A stretch of DNA of 64,000 nucleotides from Pararobbsia silviterrae (GCF_003628125.1 NZ_RBZU01000001.1:620001-684000); one strand, 5' to 3'. Positions 44,902 through 55,426 are shown, numbered from the stretch's first letter. Notes: a model not told the origin generated them from the letters alone. Translations and numbers: made by a program.

Positions 44902-47900
44902 ATGAGCTCCTTTTTTTCCAAACGACTCCTGATCACGCTGGCCGTCGTCTGCGCGGCCGTCGGCGCGAACGGGTTCATCGCCTACACGCAGATACTCGGA
45001 CAATCCGAGGCGGATACGTGGATGGCGCGGTCGCTTCAGATGAAAGAGGATCTCGAAGCGTATCTGCACGGGCTCTATGACGAGCGCGCGCTTTACGAGG
45101 CCGCCGCGAAGCATCACAAGGACGTGCCGCAGGCCCAGGTCGAGCGTAGCGCGACCGACCTGCGTCGAATCGCCGAGCGGATGCGCCGCACGGTCGCCGG
45201 CGACCGTGCGCAGCTCGCGGCGCTCGACAATCTCGACGACAAAGTCACGCGCTGGCGCGCCGATCTCGAACTCGCGACGCCCGGGCACGGCACCGTGCCC
45301 GACGATCCCGAACTCGCCGACGATCGGCGCGACGTCAGCGATGCGCTCGCCGCGCTGCGCGTTCACGAGGACCATGCGCTGGCCGATCGGCTCGCGCAGT
45401 CGGCGCATCGCACGCGCGCGGCGACGATCACGCTGTTGTTCGCGACGCTCTCGGGCATCGGCCTGCTCGTGTATGCGTTTGCGATCCGCGACCGTGCGGC
45501 GCGCGAGCGCATGCGCGCCGCACAGGTCGCGCGCCAGAGCGACGCGCGGTTTCGCCAGTTGTTCGACGCGCACCCCGTCACGATGTGGATCTACGACGCG
45601 TCGACACTCGAGATCCTCGCCGTCAACTCGATGGCCGTGAAGCAGCTCGGCTACTCGGAGTCCGAGTTCCGCGCCATGACCTTGCTCGATTTCCGGCCCG
45701 ACAGCGAGAAGCAGCGCCTGGCGCGGTTCCTCTCGCGTCATGCGCCGAACCAGCTCGACGACGGCCGCACGCGCGCGGGCATCTGGCATTACCTGCGGCG
45801 CGACGGTTCGATCTTCAGCGCCGACATCACCTTCTATCCGCTGACGTTCGACGGGCGTTTCTCGACCGCCGTGCTCGCCGAGGATCTGACGTCGCAGCTC
45901 AGCGCCGAGGCCGCGCTCACGCAGTCGAATCAGATGCTCGAAAGCATCATCGACAACATTCCGCAGCGGATCTACTGGAAGGATCTCGATTCGCGCTTTC
46001 TCGGCAGCAACTCCGCGTTCGCGCGCGATGCGGGCTTCGCCTATCCCGAGCAGGTCGTCGGACGCGCCGATGCCGAGCTGCCATGGGCGCACGACATCGA
46101 TCGGCAGCGCAAGCGCGATCTCGACGTCCTGACGACGGGCGTGCCGCAACTGAATTACGAAGACGAGATCGTCGTCGACGGTCAACGCCACGCGATCGTC
46201 GCGAACGTGCTGCCGCTCAAGGATGCGAACGGTCAGACGGTCGGCGTGCTCGGCTCGTACACGGACGTCACGGATCGCAAGCGAACCGACCAGGCGCTGC
46301 GGATTCAGAGCCGCGCGGTCGATGCGAGCGTCAACGCGATCCTGATCACGATGCATGTCGACGGCCAGAACGTCATCGAGTACGTGAATCCCGCGTTCCG
46401 GCGCATCACGGGTTACGAGACGCATGAGGTCATCGGCAAGGACTGCCGCTTCCTTCAGCGTGACGACAATCAACAGGAAGGTCTCGTCGCCCTGCGTTCG
46501 GCGATGCGCGCGAATCGCGAGGTCAGCGCGGTGCTGCGCAACTATCGCAAGGACGGCGCGCTGTTCTGGAACCAGCTGTATATCGCGCCCGTGCCCGATG
46601 CCGACGGCACGATCACGCATCACGTCGGCGTCATCAACGACGTGACCGAGCTCATCCGGTACCAGGAACAGCTCGAATATCAGGCGAATTACGACGCGCT
46701 CACGCATCTGCCGAACCGGAATCTGCTGCGCGACCGGCTCAGTCAGGCGCTCAGCCGCGCGCAGCGCGGGTCGGGGCGCGTCGCCGTCGTGTTCCTCGAT
46801 CTCGACGGATTCAAGAACGTCAACGACAGCCTGGGCCACAGCTTCGGCGACAAGCTGCTGACCGTCGTCGCGGGCCGGCTTGGCGCATGCGTGCGCGCGA
46901 GCGACACCGTCGCGCGTCATGGCGGCGACGAGTTCGTCGTCGTGCTGACGGACCCCGAGGACGAGCGCGCGCTCAACAACTGGGCCGAGCGCGTGCGTCA
47001 TGCGATCGGCGAGCCGGTCTGGATCGACGAGCACGAGTTCTACGTCGGCTGCAGTCTCGGCGCGAGCCTGTTCCCGCAGGACGGCGAGGATGCGGAAACG
47101 CTGCTCAAGAAGGCCGATCTCGCGATGTATCGCGCGAAGGATCTCGGGCGCAACCGGTTCCAGTTCTATCAGCCCGAGATGAACGAAAGCGTCGGCACGC
47201 GTCTGAATCTCGAGCGGCGTTTGCGCCGCGCGCTGCGCGACAACGAATTCGTGCTCCAGTATCAGCCGCAGATCGATATCGCGACCGGACGCATCGTCGG
47301 CCTCGAAGCGCTTGTTCGCTGGCAGGACCCCGAGGCGGGTCTGGTCATGCCGTCGGAATTCATTCCGATCGCCGAAGAAAGCGGCCTCATCGAGGCGATC
47401 GGCGAATGGGTGCTGCGCGAGGCGTGCCGCCAGAACCAGGCGTGGCAGGATGCGGGCCTACCGCCCGCGCGCGTGTCGGTCAATCTGTCGGCGCGCCAGT
47501 TTCATCGCGCCGATATCCGGCAGATCGTGCTGTCCGTGCTCGAACAGACGCGGCTCGCGCCCGAGTACCTCGAAATCGAACTGACCGAGAGCGTCATCAT
47601 GACGAACGCCGAAGAGGCGGCCGAGATGCTCAACCAGCTTCACGACATCGGCATCCATCTGACGATCGACGATTTCGGCACCGGGTATTCGAGCCTTTCG
47701 TATCTCAAGCGCTTTCCGGTCGACCGGCTCAAGATCGATCGCTCGTTCGTCAGCGATATCGGCGTGTCGCACGACGACGAGACGATCATCACCGCGATCA
47801 TCACGCTTGCGCATGCGTTGAATCTGCAGGTCATCGCGGAGGGCGTCGAAACGACGTCGCAACTCGACTTCCTGGTCGCGCACGGCTGCAATGAGATCCA

Positions 47901-47988
47901 GGGCTATCTGTACAGCCAGCCCGTCGACCACGGCTTGATTCCGGAGCTGCTCTCGTCGGACGGCATCTTCGAAGCCGCGACGGTTTGA
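44902..47988 (+). CDS. membrane PAS/LOV-like GGDEF-EAL protein
   Basis: A 1028-residue cyclic-di-GMP enzyme. The order is a membrane helix (8-28), periplasmic region, second helix (about 172-192), PAS (212-330), PAS (340-460), a LOV-like PAS (463-590), GGDEF (600-760) and EAL (775-1020). The GGDEF motif is intact (HGGDEF, residue 673) with the inhibitory RxxD (RASD) five residues before. EAL catalytic residues look intact: EALVRW, NLSARQF, ELTES, DDFGTGYSSL, KIDRSFV, EGVET. The third PAS carries GKDCRFLQ, with the flavin-binding cysteine of LOV domains, followed by NYRKDGALFWNQLYIAPV. It is likely both synthase and hydrolase, switched by a periplasmic and a redox or light signal. Confidence 0.95.
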   Translation: MSSFFSKRLLITLAVVCAAVGANGFIAYTQILGQSEADTWMARSLQMKEDLEAYLHGLYDERALYEAAAKHHKDVPQAQVERSATDLRRIAERMRRTVAGDRAQLAALDNLDDKVTRWRADLELATPGHGTVPDDPELADDRRDVSDALAALRVHEDHALADRLAQSAHRTRAATITLLFATLSGIGLLVYAFAIRDRAARERMRAAQVARQSDARFRQLFDAHPVTMWIYDASTLEILAVNSMAVKQLGYSESEFRAMTLLDFRPDSEKQRLARFLSRHAPNQLDDGRTRAGIWHYLRRDGSIFSADITFYPLTFDGRFSTAVLAEDLTSQLSAEAALTQSNQMLESIIDNIPQRIYWKDLDSRFLGSNSAFARDAGFAYPEQVVGRADAELPWAHDIDRQRKRDLDVLTTGVPQLNYEDEIVVDGQRHAIVANVLPLKDANGQTVGVLGSYTDVTDRKRTDQALRIQSRAVDASVNAILITMHVDGQNVIEYVNPAFRRITGYETHEVIGKDCRFLQRDDNQQEGLVALRSAMRANREVSAVLRNYRKDGALFWNQLYIAPVPDADGTITHHVGVINDVTELIRYQEQLEYQANYDALTHLPNRNLLRDRLSQALSRAQRGSGRVAVVFLDLDGFKNVNDSLGHSFGDKLLTVVAGRLGACVRASDTVARHGGDEFVVVLTDPEDERALNNWAERVRHAIGEPVWIDEHEFYVGCSLGASLFPQDGEDAETLLKKADLAMYRAKDLGRNRFQFYQPEMNESVGTRLNLERRLRRALRDNEFVLQYQPQIDIATGRIVGLEALVRWQDPEAGLVMPSEFIPIAEESGLIEAIGEWVLREACRQNQAWQDAGLPPARVSVNLSARQFHRADIRQIVLSVLEQTRLAPEYLEIELTESVIMTNAEEAAEMLNQLHDIGIHLTIDDFGTGYSSLSYLKRFPVDRLKIDRSFVSDIGVSHDDETIITAIITLAHALNLQVIAEGVETTSQLDFLVAHGCNEIQGYLYSQPVDHGLIPELLSSDGIFEAATV

Positions 47989-48033
47989 CGCGAAGCGCAG
48001 ACCGCGCGGCACGCGGCCTGCCGTCCGGATCGA

Positions 48034-48435
48034 TCAGGCGAGCGGCGGCAATTCGCGCGGCCGGCGATCGGGACCCGTCGCGACATACGTCAACGTCGCT
48101 TCGGTCACCTTGACGACTTCATCGGCCAGGCGCATGCGCTGCGCGAACACGACGACCTCGACCGTGATCGAGGTGCGTCCCGTCTTGACGATCTTCGTGT
48201 AGAAGCTCAGCAGATCGCCGACGAAGACCGGCTCGCGGAACACGAACGAATTCACGGCGACGGTCGCGACGCGGCCGTTCGCGCGGCGGCCCGCGGGAAT
48301 CGAGCCGGCGATGTCGACCTGCGACATGATCCAGCCGCCGAACACGTCGCCATGGACGTTCGCGTCGTGCGGCTGCGGCATCACGCGCAAGGCGGGTTCC
48401 TGATTGTTGGGGAGCTGGTTCGGAAGGGCGTCCAT
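48034..48435 (-). CDS. acyl-CoA thioesterase (YciA-type hotdog)
   Basis: A 133-residue hotdog-fold thioesterase. It has VMPQPHDANVHGDVFGGWIMSQVDIAGSIPA, the central helix with the active-site residues of the YciA/BACH group, followed by VNSFVFREPVFVGDLLSFYTKIVKTGRTS. It hydrolyses acyl-CoA in the cytoplasm. The start at 48435 gives the family length. It is divergent from the ABC exporter gene. Confidence 0.94.
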   Translation of the reverse strand: MDALPNQLPNNQEPALRVMPQPHDANVHGDVFGGWIMSQVDIAGSIPAGRRANGRVATVAVNSFVFREPVFVGDLLSFYTKIVKTGRTSITVEVVVFAQRMRLADEVVKVTEATLTYVATGPDRRPRELPPLA

Positions 48436-48615
48436 CGATAGGGCCTGAGTCGGATGCGGGGTACGGGAGCGGGCCGCGGCGCGGAGCCCGAGCACGCTCG
48501 GCGGCGGGTTCTGCGACAATGACGGCACCCGCAATTGTACGGGACGCCGTGGCGTGCTGCACTGCACACCGCCGGATTTCCCTCTTCGCTCACGCCCTCT
48601 TCGCTCACGTTCTCC

Positions 48616-50577
48616 ATGCGTCGTGTTTCCGCACCTTCCGAGCCGGGGCCGCCCGCTATCCCCGGCGCTCCGCGCAACGACTGGCAGACGATCCGTTCGC
48701 TGCTGCCCTATCTTGCCGACTATCGCCTGCGCGTCGCGCTCGCGCTGACGTGCCTGATCGGCGCCAAGCTCGCGAATCTCGGCGTGCCGGTCGTCATGAA
48801 GTCGATCATCGATCATCTGTCGGCCTCGCGGCATCTGACGGCGCTCGCGCGCGCGCAGCAGGAGCCCGCGATCGTGCTGCTCGGCGGCCTTGGCGCGCTC
48901 GTCGTCGCCTATGCGCTCGTGCGGCTGTCGACGTCGGCGCTGACCGAGTTGCGCGAGCTGCTGTTCGCGAAGGTCACGCAGAGCGCGGCGCGCAAGATCG
49001 CATTGCGCGTGTTCGAGCACTTGCACGCGCTGTCGTTGCGGTTCCATCTCGAACGCCAGACCGGCGGCATGTCGCGCGATATCGAGCGCGGCACGCGCGG
49101 CATCCAGTCGCTGATCTCGTACTCGCTCTACAACATCCTGCCGACGATCGTCGAAGTCACGCTCGTGCTGTGCTTTTTCGTGTTCCGCTATGAGCCTTAC
49201 TACGCGATCGTCACGCTGATCGCGCTCGCGTCGTATGTGATCTTCACGATCCAGGTCACCGAGTGGCGCACGCATTTCCGGCGTACGATGAACGAGCTCG
49301 ACTCGAAGGCGAACGCGCGCGCGATCGATTCGCTGATCAACTACGAGACGGTCAAGTACTTCGGCAACGAGCGCTATGAGGCCGAACGCTACGACGTCAA
49401 TCTGCAGAAATACCGCAGCGCCGCGATCCAATCGCAGCAGTCGCTGTCGATGCTCAATTTCGGGCAACAGTCGATCATCGCCGTCTGCATGGTGTTCATC
49501 CTCTGGCACGCGGTCTCGGGCGTGATGGCCGGCAAGCTCACGCTCGGCGACCTCGTGCTGATCAACACGTTCATGCTGCAGCTCTATATCCCGCTGAATT
49601 TCCTCGGCGCGGTCTATCGGGATCTCAAGCAAAGCCTGACCGACATGGACCGGATGTTCGGGCTCATCCACGTCGTGCAGGAGGTCGCGGATCGGCCCGA
49701 TGCGCCGCGGCTCGCGGTGGCGGGCGGGACGGTCCGGTTCGAGCACGTGGACTTCGCCTATGAGCCGACGCGCCGCATCCTCGAGGATCTGAGCTTCACG
49801 ATCGAAGCCGGGACGACGACGGCCGTCGTCGGACACAGCGGTTCGGGCAAATCGACGCTGTCGCGGCTGCTGTTCCGCTTTTACGATCTCGATCGCGCCA
49901 CGGGCGGCCGCATCACGATCGACGGGCAGGATATCCGCGACGTCACGCAGGATTCGCTGCGCGCGGCGATCGGCATCGTGCCGCAGGACACGGTGCTGTT
50001 CAACGACACGATCTACTACAACATCGCATACGGCCGCCCGTCGGCGACGCGCGACGAGGTCATCGCCGCCGCGCGCGCCGCGCATATCCACGCGTTTATC
50101 GAGAGCCTGCCCGCGCAGTACGAGACGACCGTCGGCGAGCGCGGGCTCAAGCTGTCGGGCGGCGAGAAGCAGCGCGTCGCGATCGCGCGCACGATCCTCA
50201 AGAACCCGTCGATCCTGATCTTCGACGAGGCGACGTCGGCGCTCGACTCGAAGTCCGAGCGCGCGATCCAGCACGAACTCGGTCTGATCGCGCAGGACCG
50301 CACGACGTTGATGATCGCGCACCGTCTGTCGACGATCGTGCATGCCGAGCAGATTCTCGTCATGGACCATGGACGTATCGTCGAGCGCGGCACGCACGCG
50401 TCGTTGCTGAACGCGGGCGGTCTCTATGCGCAGATGTGGGCGCTGCAGCAGCGCGCGGCGGCCGCGACCGAGCAGGCCGCGACCGCGCGCGAAGCCGCGG
50501 GCGAGACCGACGACGCGTCGAGCGGCGCCACCGCGCACGCCGATCCGGCCGCGCTCGCGACCCACGCGGCGCGGTGA
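48616..50577 (+). CDS. ABC exporter of the Atm1/HMT1 heavy-metal type
   Basis: A 653-residue half-transporter: an N-terminal six-helix exporter domain (DWQTIRSLLPYLADYRLRVALALTCLIGAKLANLGVPVVMKSIIDHL through FLGAVYRDLKQSLTDMDRMF) and a C-terminal ATPase (Walker A GHSGSGKST near residue 415, LSGGEKQRVAIART, Walker B ILIFDEATSALD). The DRMFxL segment and FHLERQTGG loop resemble the Atm1 subgroup that exports glutathione-linked metals or sulfur compounds. The C-terminal 40 residues are Ala/Thr-rich and probably disordered. An inner-membrane homodimer is expected. Confidence 0.93.
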   Translation: MRRVSAPSEPGPPAIPGAPRNDWQTIRSLLPYLADYRLRVALALTCLIGAKLANLGVPVVMKSIIDHLSASRHLTALARAQQEPAIVLLGGLGALVVAYALVRLSTSALTELRELLFAKVTQSAARKIALRVFEHLHALSLRFHLERQTGGMSRDIERGTRGIQSLISYSLYNILPTIVEVTLVLCFFVFRYEPYYAIVTLIALASYVIFTIQVTEWRTHFRRTMNELDSKANARAIDSLINYETVKYFGNERYEAERYDVNLQKYRSAAIQSQQSLSMLNFGQQSIIAVCMVFILWHAVSGVMAGKLTLGDLVLINTFMLQLYIPLNFLGAVYRDLKQSLTDMDRMFGLIHVVQEVADRPDAPRLAVAGGTVRFEHVDFAYEPTRRILEDLSFTIEAGTTTAVVGHSGSGKSTLSRLLFRFYDLDRATGGRITIDGQDIRDVTQDSLRAAIGIVPQDTVLFNDTIYYNIAYGRPSATRDEVIAAARAAHIHAFIESLPAQYETTVGERGLKLSGGEKQRVAIARTILKNPSILIFDEATSALDSKSERAIQHELGLIAQDRTTLMIAHRLSTIVHAEQILVMDHGRIVERGTHASLLNAGGLYAQMWALQQRAAAATEQAATAREAAGETDDASSGATAHADPAALATHAAR

Positions 50578-50584
50578 GCGCGCG

Positions 50585-51532
50585 ATGGAGCTCAAATGGC
50601 TCGAAGACTTCGTCTCGCTCGCCGAGACGCGGAGTTTCAGCCGGTCGGCCGCGCTGCGGCATGTGACGCAGCCCGCGTTTTCGCGGCGCATTCAGGCGCT
50701 CGAAGCGTGGGTGGGGACCGAGCTCATCGATCGCTCGACGTTTCCGACGCGCCTCACGCAGAGCGGCGAGGTGTTTCATGCGCAGGCGCTCGTGATCCTC
50801 ACGCAGGCGCACGAGGCGCGCGCCTTGTTGCGCAGTCACGAAGGCACGGCGTCGACCACGATCGAATTCGCCGTGCCGCATACGCTGGCGCTGACGTTTT
50901 TTCCGCACTGGCTGTCCGGTCTCGAACGTGACCTCGGATGCCTGCGGACCCGCCTGCGCGCGCTCAATGTCCACGACGCGGTGCTGATGCTCGTCGAGGG
51001 CGGCGTCGATCTCGTCATGGGGTATCACCATCCGGGACAGCCGCGGCCGCTCGATCCCGCGCGGTATGAATCCGTCGTGATCGGCAGCGAAAGCGTCGCG
51101 CCGTATTCGGCGACGCACGCGGACGGTACGCCCCTGTTCGCGCTGCCGGGCAGCGCGCGCGCACCGGCGCCCTATCTGTCGTACACGCCGAACGCGTATC
51201 TCGGCCGCATGACGCAGATATTGCTCAGCAAGGCGGCCACGCCCGTCCATCTCGACAAGGTCTACGAGACCGATATGGCCGAGGGTCTCAAGGCCATGGC
51301 GCTCGCGGGGCACGGCGTCGCGTTCTTGCCGCGCAGCGCCGCCGCGGACGCGATCGAGCAGGGCCGGCTCGTCTCGCTCGATACGCGCGGCGACCTCTCG
51401 TTGACGATGGAGATTCGTCTCTATCGCGACACGCTCGCGGTCCCCACGGACGAGCGCCGCGCCGCGCTGGTCGGCAGGCTCTGGCGGCACGTGGCAACAT
51501 CGCTCGACACGCCCCATGCCGAACCGACATAG
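50585..51532 (+). CDS. LysR-family transcriptional regulator
   Basis: A 315-residue LysR protein: MELKWLEDFVSLAETRSFSRSAALRHVTQPAFSRRIQALEAWVGTELIDRSTFPTRLTQSGE is the DNA-binding region; the rest is the effector domain. It resembles regulators such as HypT/YjiE (same N-terminal pattern), which react to oxidants. It follows the ABC exporter after 7 bp and precedes a glutamate dehydrogenase gene on the same strand by 194 bp, so it might control either; the target is unknown. Confidence 0.92.
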   Translation: MELKWLEDFVSLAETRSFSRSAALRHVTQPAFSRRIQALEAWVGTELIDRSTFPTRLTQSGEVFHAQALVILTQAHEARALLRSHEGTASTTIEFAVPHTLALTFFPHWLSGLERDLGCLRTRLRALNVHDAVLMLVEGGVDLVMGYHHPGQPRPLDPARYESVVIGSESVAPYSATHADGTPLFALPGSARAPAPYLSYTPNAYLGRMTQILLSKAATPVHLDKVYETDMAEGLKAMALAGHGVAFLPRSAAADAIEQGRLVSLDTRGDLSLTMEIRLYRDTLAVPTDERRAALVGRLWRHVATSLDTPHAEPT

Positions 51533-51726
51533 CGTGATGTAGAAACGGCATTGGCCTTGTTCGACCGGGGTTCGCACAATGCGATCAGTCGCCGTATCCG
51601 GCCTCGGCGACCGTGCCGCGCGGCGACGCCGTCGCGTGGGCGGTCCGGCCGCCGGCGGCTTGAATCCGCAGCGGACAAGCGACGCCCGATCGGCGCACGG
51701 TCCGCTCCGACCGACCGGAGAACCGT

Positions 51727-53019
51727 ATGTCCATCGAACAACAACACGTTCTGCCGTCCTATCTGCGCGCCGACGATCTGGGCCCGTGGGGGATCTACCT
51801 CCAGCAAGTCGACCGCGTCACGCCCTATCTCGACAGCCATCTTCAGCGCTGGGTCGAAACGCTCAAGCGGCCCAAGCGGATCCTCATCGTCGACGTGCCG
51901 ATTCAGCTCGACGACGGCACGGTCCGGCACTTCGAGGGCTATCGCGTCCAGCACAACACGTCGCGCGGCCCCGGCAAGGGCGGTCTGCGGTATCACCAGG
52001 ACGTGACATTGTCGGAGGTGATGGCGCTCGCGGGCTGGATGTCGATCAAGAACGCCGCGGTCAATGTGCCGTACGGCGGCGCGAAAGGCGGTGTGCGCGT
52101 CGATCCGCGCACGCTGTCGCGCAGCGAGCTCGAGCGCATGACGCGCCGCTACACGAGCGAGATCAACATCATCATCGGGCCCAATAGCGATATCCCCGCG
52201 CCGGACGTCAACACGAACGATCAGGTCATGGCGTGGATGATGGACACGTATTCGATGAATCTCGGCCACTCGTCGACGGGCGTCGTGACGGGCAAGCCGA
52301 TCTCGCTCGGCGGCAGCCTCGGGCGTCGCGAGGCGACGGGGCGCGGCGTCTATGTCGTCGCATGCGAGGCGGCGCGTCAGTCGGGGCTCGAGGTCGAGGG
52401 CGCGCGCGTCGCGGTCCAGGGTTTCGGCAATGTCGGCGGCACGGCGGCGCGTTTGTTCGTCGACGGCGGCGCGAAGGTCGTGACCGTGCAGGACCATACG
52501 GGTTCGATCATGAATCTCGCCGGTATCGATGCGGCGGGGCTCGCGAAGCATGTCGCCGAATTCGGCGGAGTCGCGGGCTTTCACGGCGCGGAGAAGATTG
52601 CCGACGAGGATTTCTGGGCGATCGAGACCGAGTTCCTGATTCCGGCCGCGCTCGAAGGGCAGATCACCGCGGCGAATGCGACGAAGATCCGGACAAAGAT
52701 CGTCGTCGAAGGCGCGAACGGTCCGACGACGCCCGAGGCCGACGACATCCTGCGCGCGAACGGCGTACTCGTGATTCCCGACGTCGTCGCGAATGCGGGC
52801 GGCGTCACGGTGTCGTATTTCGAATGGGTGCAGGATTTTTCGAGCTTTTTCTGGACCGAGACCGAGATCAACGAGCGGCTCGAACGCGTGATGCGCGAGG
52901 CGTTCGCCGCGGTCTGGCATGTGTCGCAGGAGAAGAAGGTGTCGGTGCGGACCGCGGCGTTTATCGTGGCCTGCACGCGGATTCTCACGGCGCGCGACGT
53001 ACGTGGCTTGTATCCGTGA
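51727..53019 (+). CDS. gdhA: glutamate dehydrogenase
   Basis: A 430-residue Glu/Leu/Phe dehydrogenase. The substrate-binding region has [47 protein letters not shown], with the catalytic lysine in SIKNA/PGKGG context; the NAD(P) fold starts [16 protein letters not shown] near residue 225. It interconverts glutamate and 2-oxoglutarate plus ammonium. The [14 protein letters not shown] segment is typical of the bacterial catabolic, 410-430 residue type, often NAD-linked. A repeat array lies downstream. Confidence 0.96.
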   Translation: MSIEQQHVLPSYLRADDLGPWGIYLQQVDRVTPYLDSHLQRWVETLKRPKRILIVDVPIQLDDGTVRHFEGYRVQHNTSRGPGKGGLRYHQDVTLSEVMALAGWMSIKNAAVNVPYGGAKGGVRVDPRTLSRSELERMTRRYTSEINIIIGPNSDIPAPDVNTNDQVMAWMMDTYSMNLGHSSTGVVTGKPISLGGSLGRREATGRGVYVVACEAARQSGLEVEGARVAVQGFGNVGGTAARLFVDGGAKVVTVQDHTGSIMNLAGIDAAGLAKHVAEFGGVAGFHGAEKIADEDFWAIETEFLIPAALEGQITAANATKIRTKIVVEGANGPTTPEADDILRANGVLVIPDVVANAGGVTVSYFEWVQDFSSFFWTETEINERLERVMREAFAAVWHVSQEKKVSVRTAAFIVACTRILTARDVRGLYP

Positions 53020-53161
53020 TGCGAGGGGGGCGCATCACGCATTGTGCGAGATGCGTCGTTCGATGTCGTTCGGGATCGCATCGCCGATCCCGGTCACGTG
53101 CGTGAATGACGTGGCCGGTACGAAGCCTCGATGTGCGCGGCGATGCGGTACCGTGATGTCA

Positions 53162-53233
53162 CGGCGAAGCGGCGAAGCGGCGAAGCGACTAAGCGACTAA
53201 GCGACTAAGCGACTAAGCGACTAAGCGACTAAG
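53162..53233. repeat. octamer tandem repeat array
   Basis: Three exact copies of CGGCGAAG (53162-53185) followed by six exact copies of CGACTAAG (53186-53233). The two octamers differ at three positions, which suggests amplification from a mutated unit. The array lies in the gap between two convergent genes. Confidence 0.95.
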
Positions 53234-53267
53234 CGCGGTCGGCTATGTGTACGTGCCGATGTTTCAG

Positions 53268-54209
53268 TTATGGAGTCTGCGGCACGCTCTGAAGATCGAT
53301 CGTACCGGCGGCGCACGGCGATTGCGACGCCTTGATCCGCACGGCGTCGGGAACCGGCAGCGTCGCGCGCATCGCGGGCTCGCCGTTCTGGAACATGACG
53401 CATTCGCCGGGCTGCAGACGCGTCCAGACTTCGTTGTCGGTCAACGGTTGCGTCGCGATGACCGAGACGCAGTCGTCGGGCGTCGTGTAGTTCGCGAAGT
53501 CGACCGTCATGTCTTCGTCGATCAGGTGCGCGGTCGAGAACGGCCATTTGCGCACGAGATAGTGGAGATGCGTCGAGCAATGCGCGAAGAGCGCCTGGCC
53601 GTTCGACATCAGGAAGTTGAATACGCCGTGTCGCGAGATCGCTTGCGTGAGGTCCTGGATCGCGGCGAACAGCTCGGGCAGCGGCGGCTGCGCGGTCGGA
53701 AACCGCTCGCGCAGGCCTTCGAGGATCGCGCAGAACGCATATTCGCTGTCGGTCGTACCCACGGGCTGGAAGACGCCCGTCAGCGCGGGTTGGAATTGCG
53801 TGGGCTGGACGACGACCGTGGTCGTGTCGCCGACGGTCGTGCCCTCGGGCAAGGCCGCGCCGAGCGGATCTTTCTGGAGGTCGCCGTTGTGCGCGAAGAT
53901 CCAGTGCCGCCCCCAGAGTTCGCGTTGGAACGGGTGGCAGTTTTCGAGCAGGATGCGTCCTTGCGTCGCCTTGCGAATATGCGCGATCGTGTTCTTCGAC
54001 TTGATCGGATAGCGCTTGACGAGTTCGGCGATCGGCGACGTCGCCGATGATTCGTGATCGATGAAAAGGCGGCACGCCTTGTCTTCGAAGAACGCGATGC
54101 CCCAGCCGTCCGCATGATGGTCCGTGACGCCACCGCGTTTGGCGAACCCCGTGAACGAAAACGTCACATCGGTCGGGGTTGCGCAGTTCATTCCTAGCAG
54201 TTGGCACAT
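53268..54209 (-). CDS. class II glutamine amidotransferase (YafJ-like)
   Basis: A 313-residue protein with an N-terminal Ntn-hydrolase glutaminase domain: the catalytic cysteine is residue 2 (MCQLLGMNC), followed by RGGVTDHHADGWGIAFF, AHIRKATQG and the oxyanion segment FAHNGDL. It resembles E. coli YafJ, a stand-alone class II amidotransferase of unclear substrate. Between FAHNGD and FQPVGTTDSEYAF, about 20 extra residues rich in Thr, Val and Gln are present compared with YafJ as I remember it. It is divergent from pyrC. Confidence 0.92.
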   Translation of the reverse strand: MCQLLGMNCATPTDVTFSFTGFAKRGGVTDHHADGWGIAFFEDKACRLFIDHESSATSPIAELVKRYPIKSKNTIAHIRKATQGRILLENCHPFQRELWGRHWIFAHNGDLQKDPLGAALPEGTTVGDTTTVVVQPTQFQPALTGVFQPVGTTDSEYAFCAILEGLRERFPTAQPPLPELFAAIQDLTQAISRHGVFNFLMSNGQALFAHCSTHLHYLVRKWPFSTAHLIDEDMTVDFANYTTPDDCVSVIATQPLTDNEVWTRLQPGECVMFQNGEPAMRATLPVPDAVRIKASQSPCAAGTIDLQSVPQTP

Positions 54210-54295
54210 GGGTCAGTCGTCGCGCGTCGCGCGGTAAGTCTGGAGCGGGTCGGTAGAATACGGGTTTGTCCGAGCATAGCACCCGTCCGAATTCG

Positions 54296-55402
54296 ATGAG
54301 CACCTTCTTGAAGCCCTCCGCCGCCGCCGGCCAGCCGGTGTCCGCGACCGATTCCGCCGCGCCCGATACGTTGACGATCGCGCGTCCCGACGACTGGCAC
54401 CTCCACTTGCGCGACGGCGCGACGCTCGCTGCGGTGCTGCCGCATACGGCGCGCCAGTTCGGCCGCGCGATCGTGATGCCGAACCTCAAGCCGCCGGTGA
54501 CGACGGTGGCCGCCGCGGCCGCCTATCGCGAGCGCATTCTCGCCGCGTTGCCGGCGGGCATGTCGTTCGAGCCGCTGATGACGCTGTATCTGACCGACAA
54601 CACGCCGGCCGACGAGATCCGTCGCGCGGTCGAGTCGGGTTTTATCCACGGGGTCAAGCTGTATCCGGCCGGCGCCACGACGAATTCGGACGCCGGTGTG
54701 ACGAGCCTCGCGAAATGCAAGGGTGCGCTCGAGGCGATGCAGGCGCTCGGTTTGCCGTTGCTGGTCCATGGCGAGGTCACGGATGCGTCGATCGACTTGT
54801 TCGACCGCGAGAAGGTGTTCATCGATACGGTCATGATTCCGCTGCGTCGCGACTATCCCGCGCTGCGCGTCGTGTTCGAGCACATTACGACGGCCGATGC
54901 GGCGGCGTATGTGCGCGAGACCGAGGCGGCGCCGGGTCAGATCGGTGCGACGATCACGGCGCATCATCTGTTGTTCAATCGCAATGCGATTTTCCAGGGC
55001 GGCATCCGGCCGCATTACTACTGCCTGCCCGTGCTCAAGCGCGAGACGCACCGGATCGCGCTTGTCGAGGCCGCGACGTCGGGCAATCCGCGCTTCTTCC
55101 TCGGCACCGACAGTGCGCCGCATGAGAAGGGGACGAAGGAGCATGCATGCGGTTGTGCGGGGTGCTATACGGCGCTGCATGCGCTCGAACTCTATACCGA
55201 GGCCTTCGACAAGGCCGGCGCGCTCGACAAGCTCGAAGGTTTCGCGAGCTTCTTCGGTCCCGATTTCTATCGTCTGCCGCGCAGCACGGAGCCGGTGACG
55301 CTGCGGCGCGAATCGTGGGTATTGCCCGGCGAGTTGCCGATGGGCGACGGCGTGGTCGTGCCGCTGCGCGCGGGCGAATCGCTCGGATGGAAGCTCGTTT
55401 GA
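54296..55402 (+). CDS. pyrC: dihydroorotase
   Basis: A 368-residue type II (short) dihydroorotase of pyrimidine synthesis. Zinc ligands are in [10 protein letters not shown] (residue 48 region), the carbamylated lysine in [15 protein letters not shown], histidines in LVHGEV and FEHITT, and the catalytic aspartate in [15 protein letters not shown]. The first 30 residues are an Ala/Ser/Thr-rich extension. The ATG at 54296 is preferred; the longer frame starts at a non-ATG codon. A hexamer array follows 24 bp after the stop. Confidence 0.97.
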   Translation: MSTFLKPSAAAGQPVSATDSAAPDTLTIARPDDWHLHLRDGATLAAVLPHTARQFGRAIVMPNLKPPVTTVAAAAAYRERILAALPAGMSFEPLMTLYLTDNTPADEIRRAVESGFIHGVKLYPAGATTNSDAGVTSLAKCKGALEAMQALGLPLLVHGEVTDASIDLFDREKVFIDTVMIPLRRDYPALRVVFEHITTADAAAYVRETEAAPGQIGATITAHHLLFNRNAIFQGGIRPHYYCLPVLKRETHRIALVEAATSGNPRFFLGTDSAPHEKGTKEHACGCAGCYTALHALELYTEAFDKAGALDKLEGFASFFGPDFYRLPRSTEPVTLRRESWVLPGELPMGDGVVVPLRAGESLGWKLV

Positions 55403-55426
55403 GCGTTTGATTGGCGAGGCGTTGGC

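Noticed and set aside
48579..48610. CCTCTTCGCTCACG repeated twice upstream of the ABC exporter
   Set aside because: Only two copies. It may belong to the tandem-repeat trend but is too short to list as an array.
51533..51726. GGTTCGC-like sequence upstream of glutamate dehydrogenase as a tRNA T-loop
   Set aside because: No acceptor stem, anticodon arm or D-arm can be formed around it.
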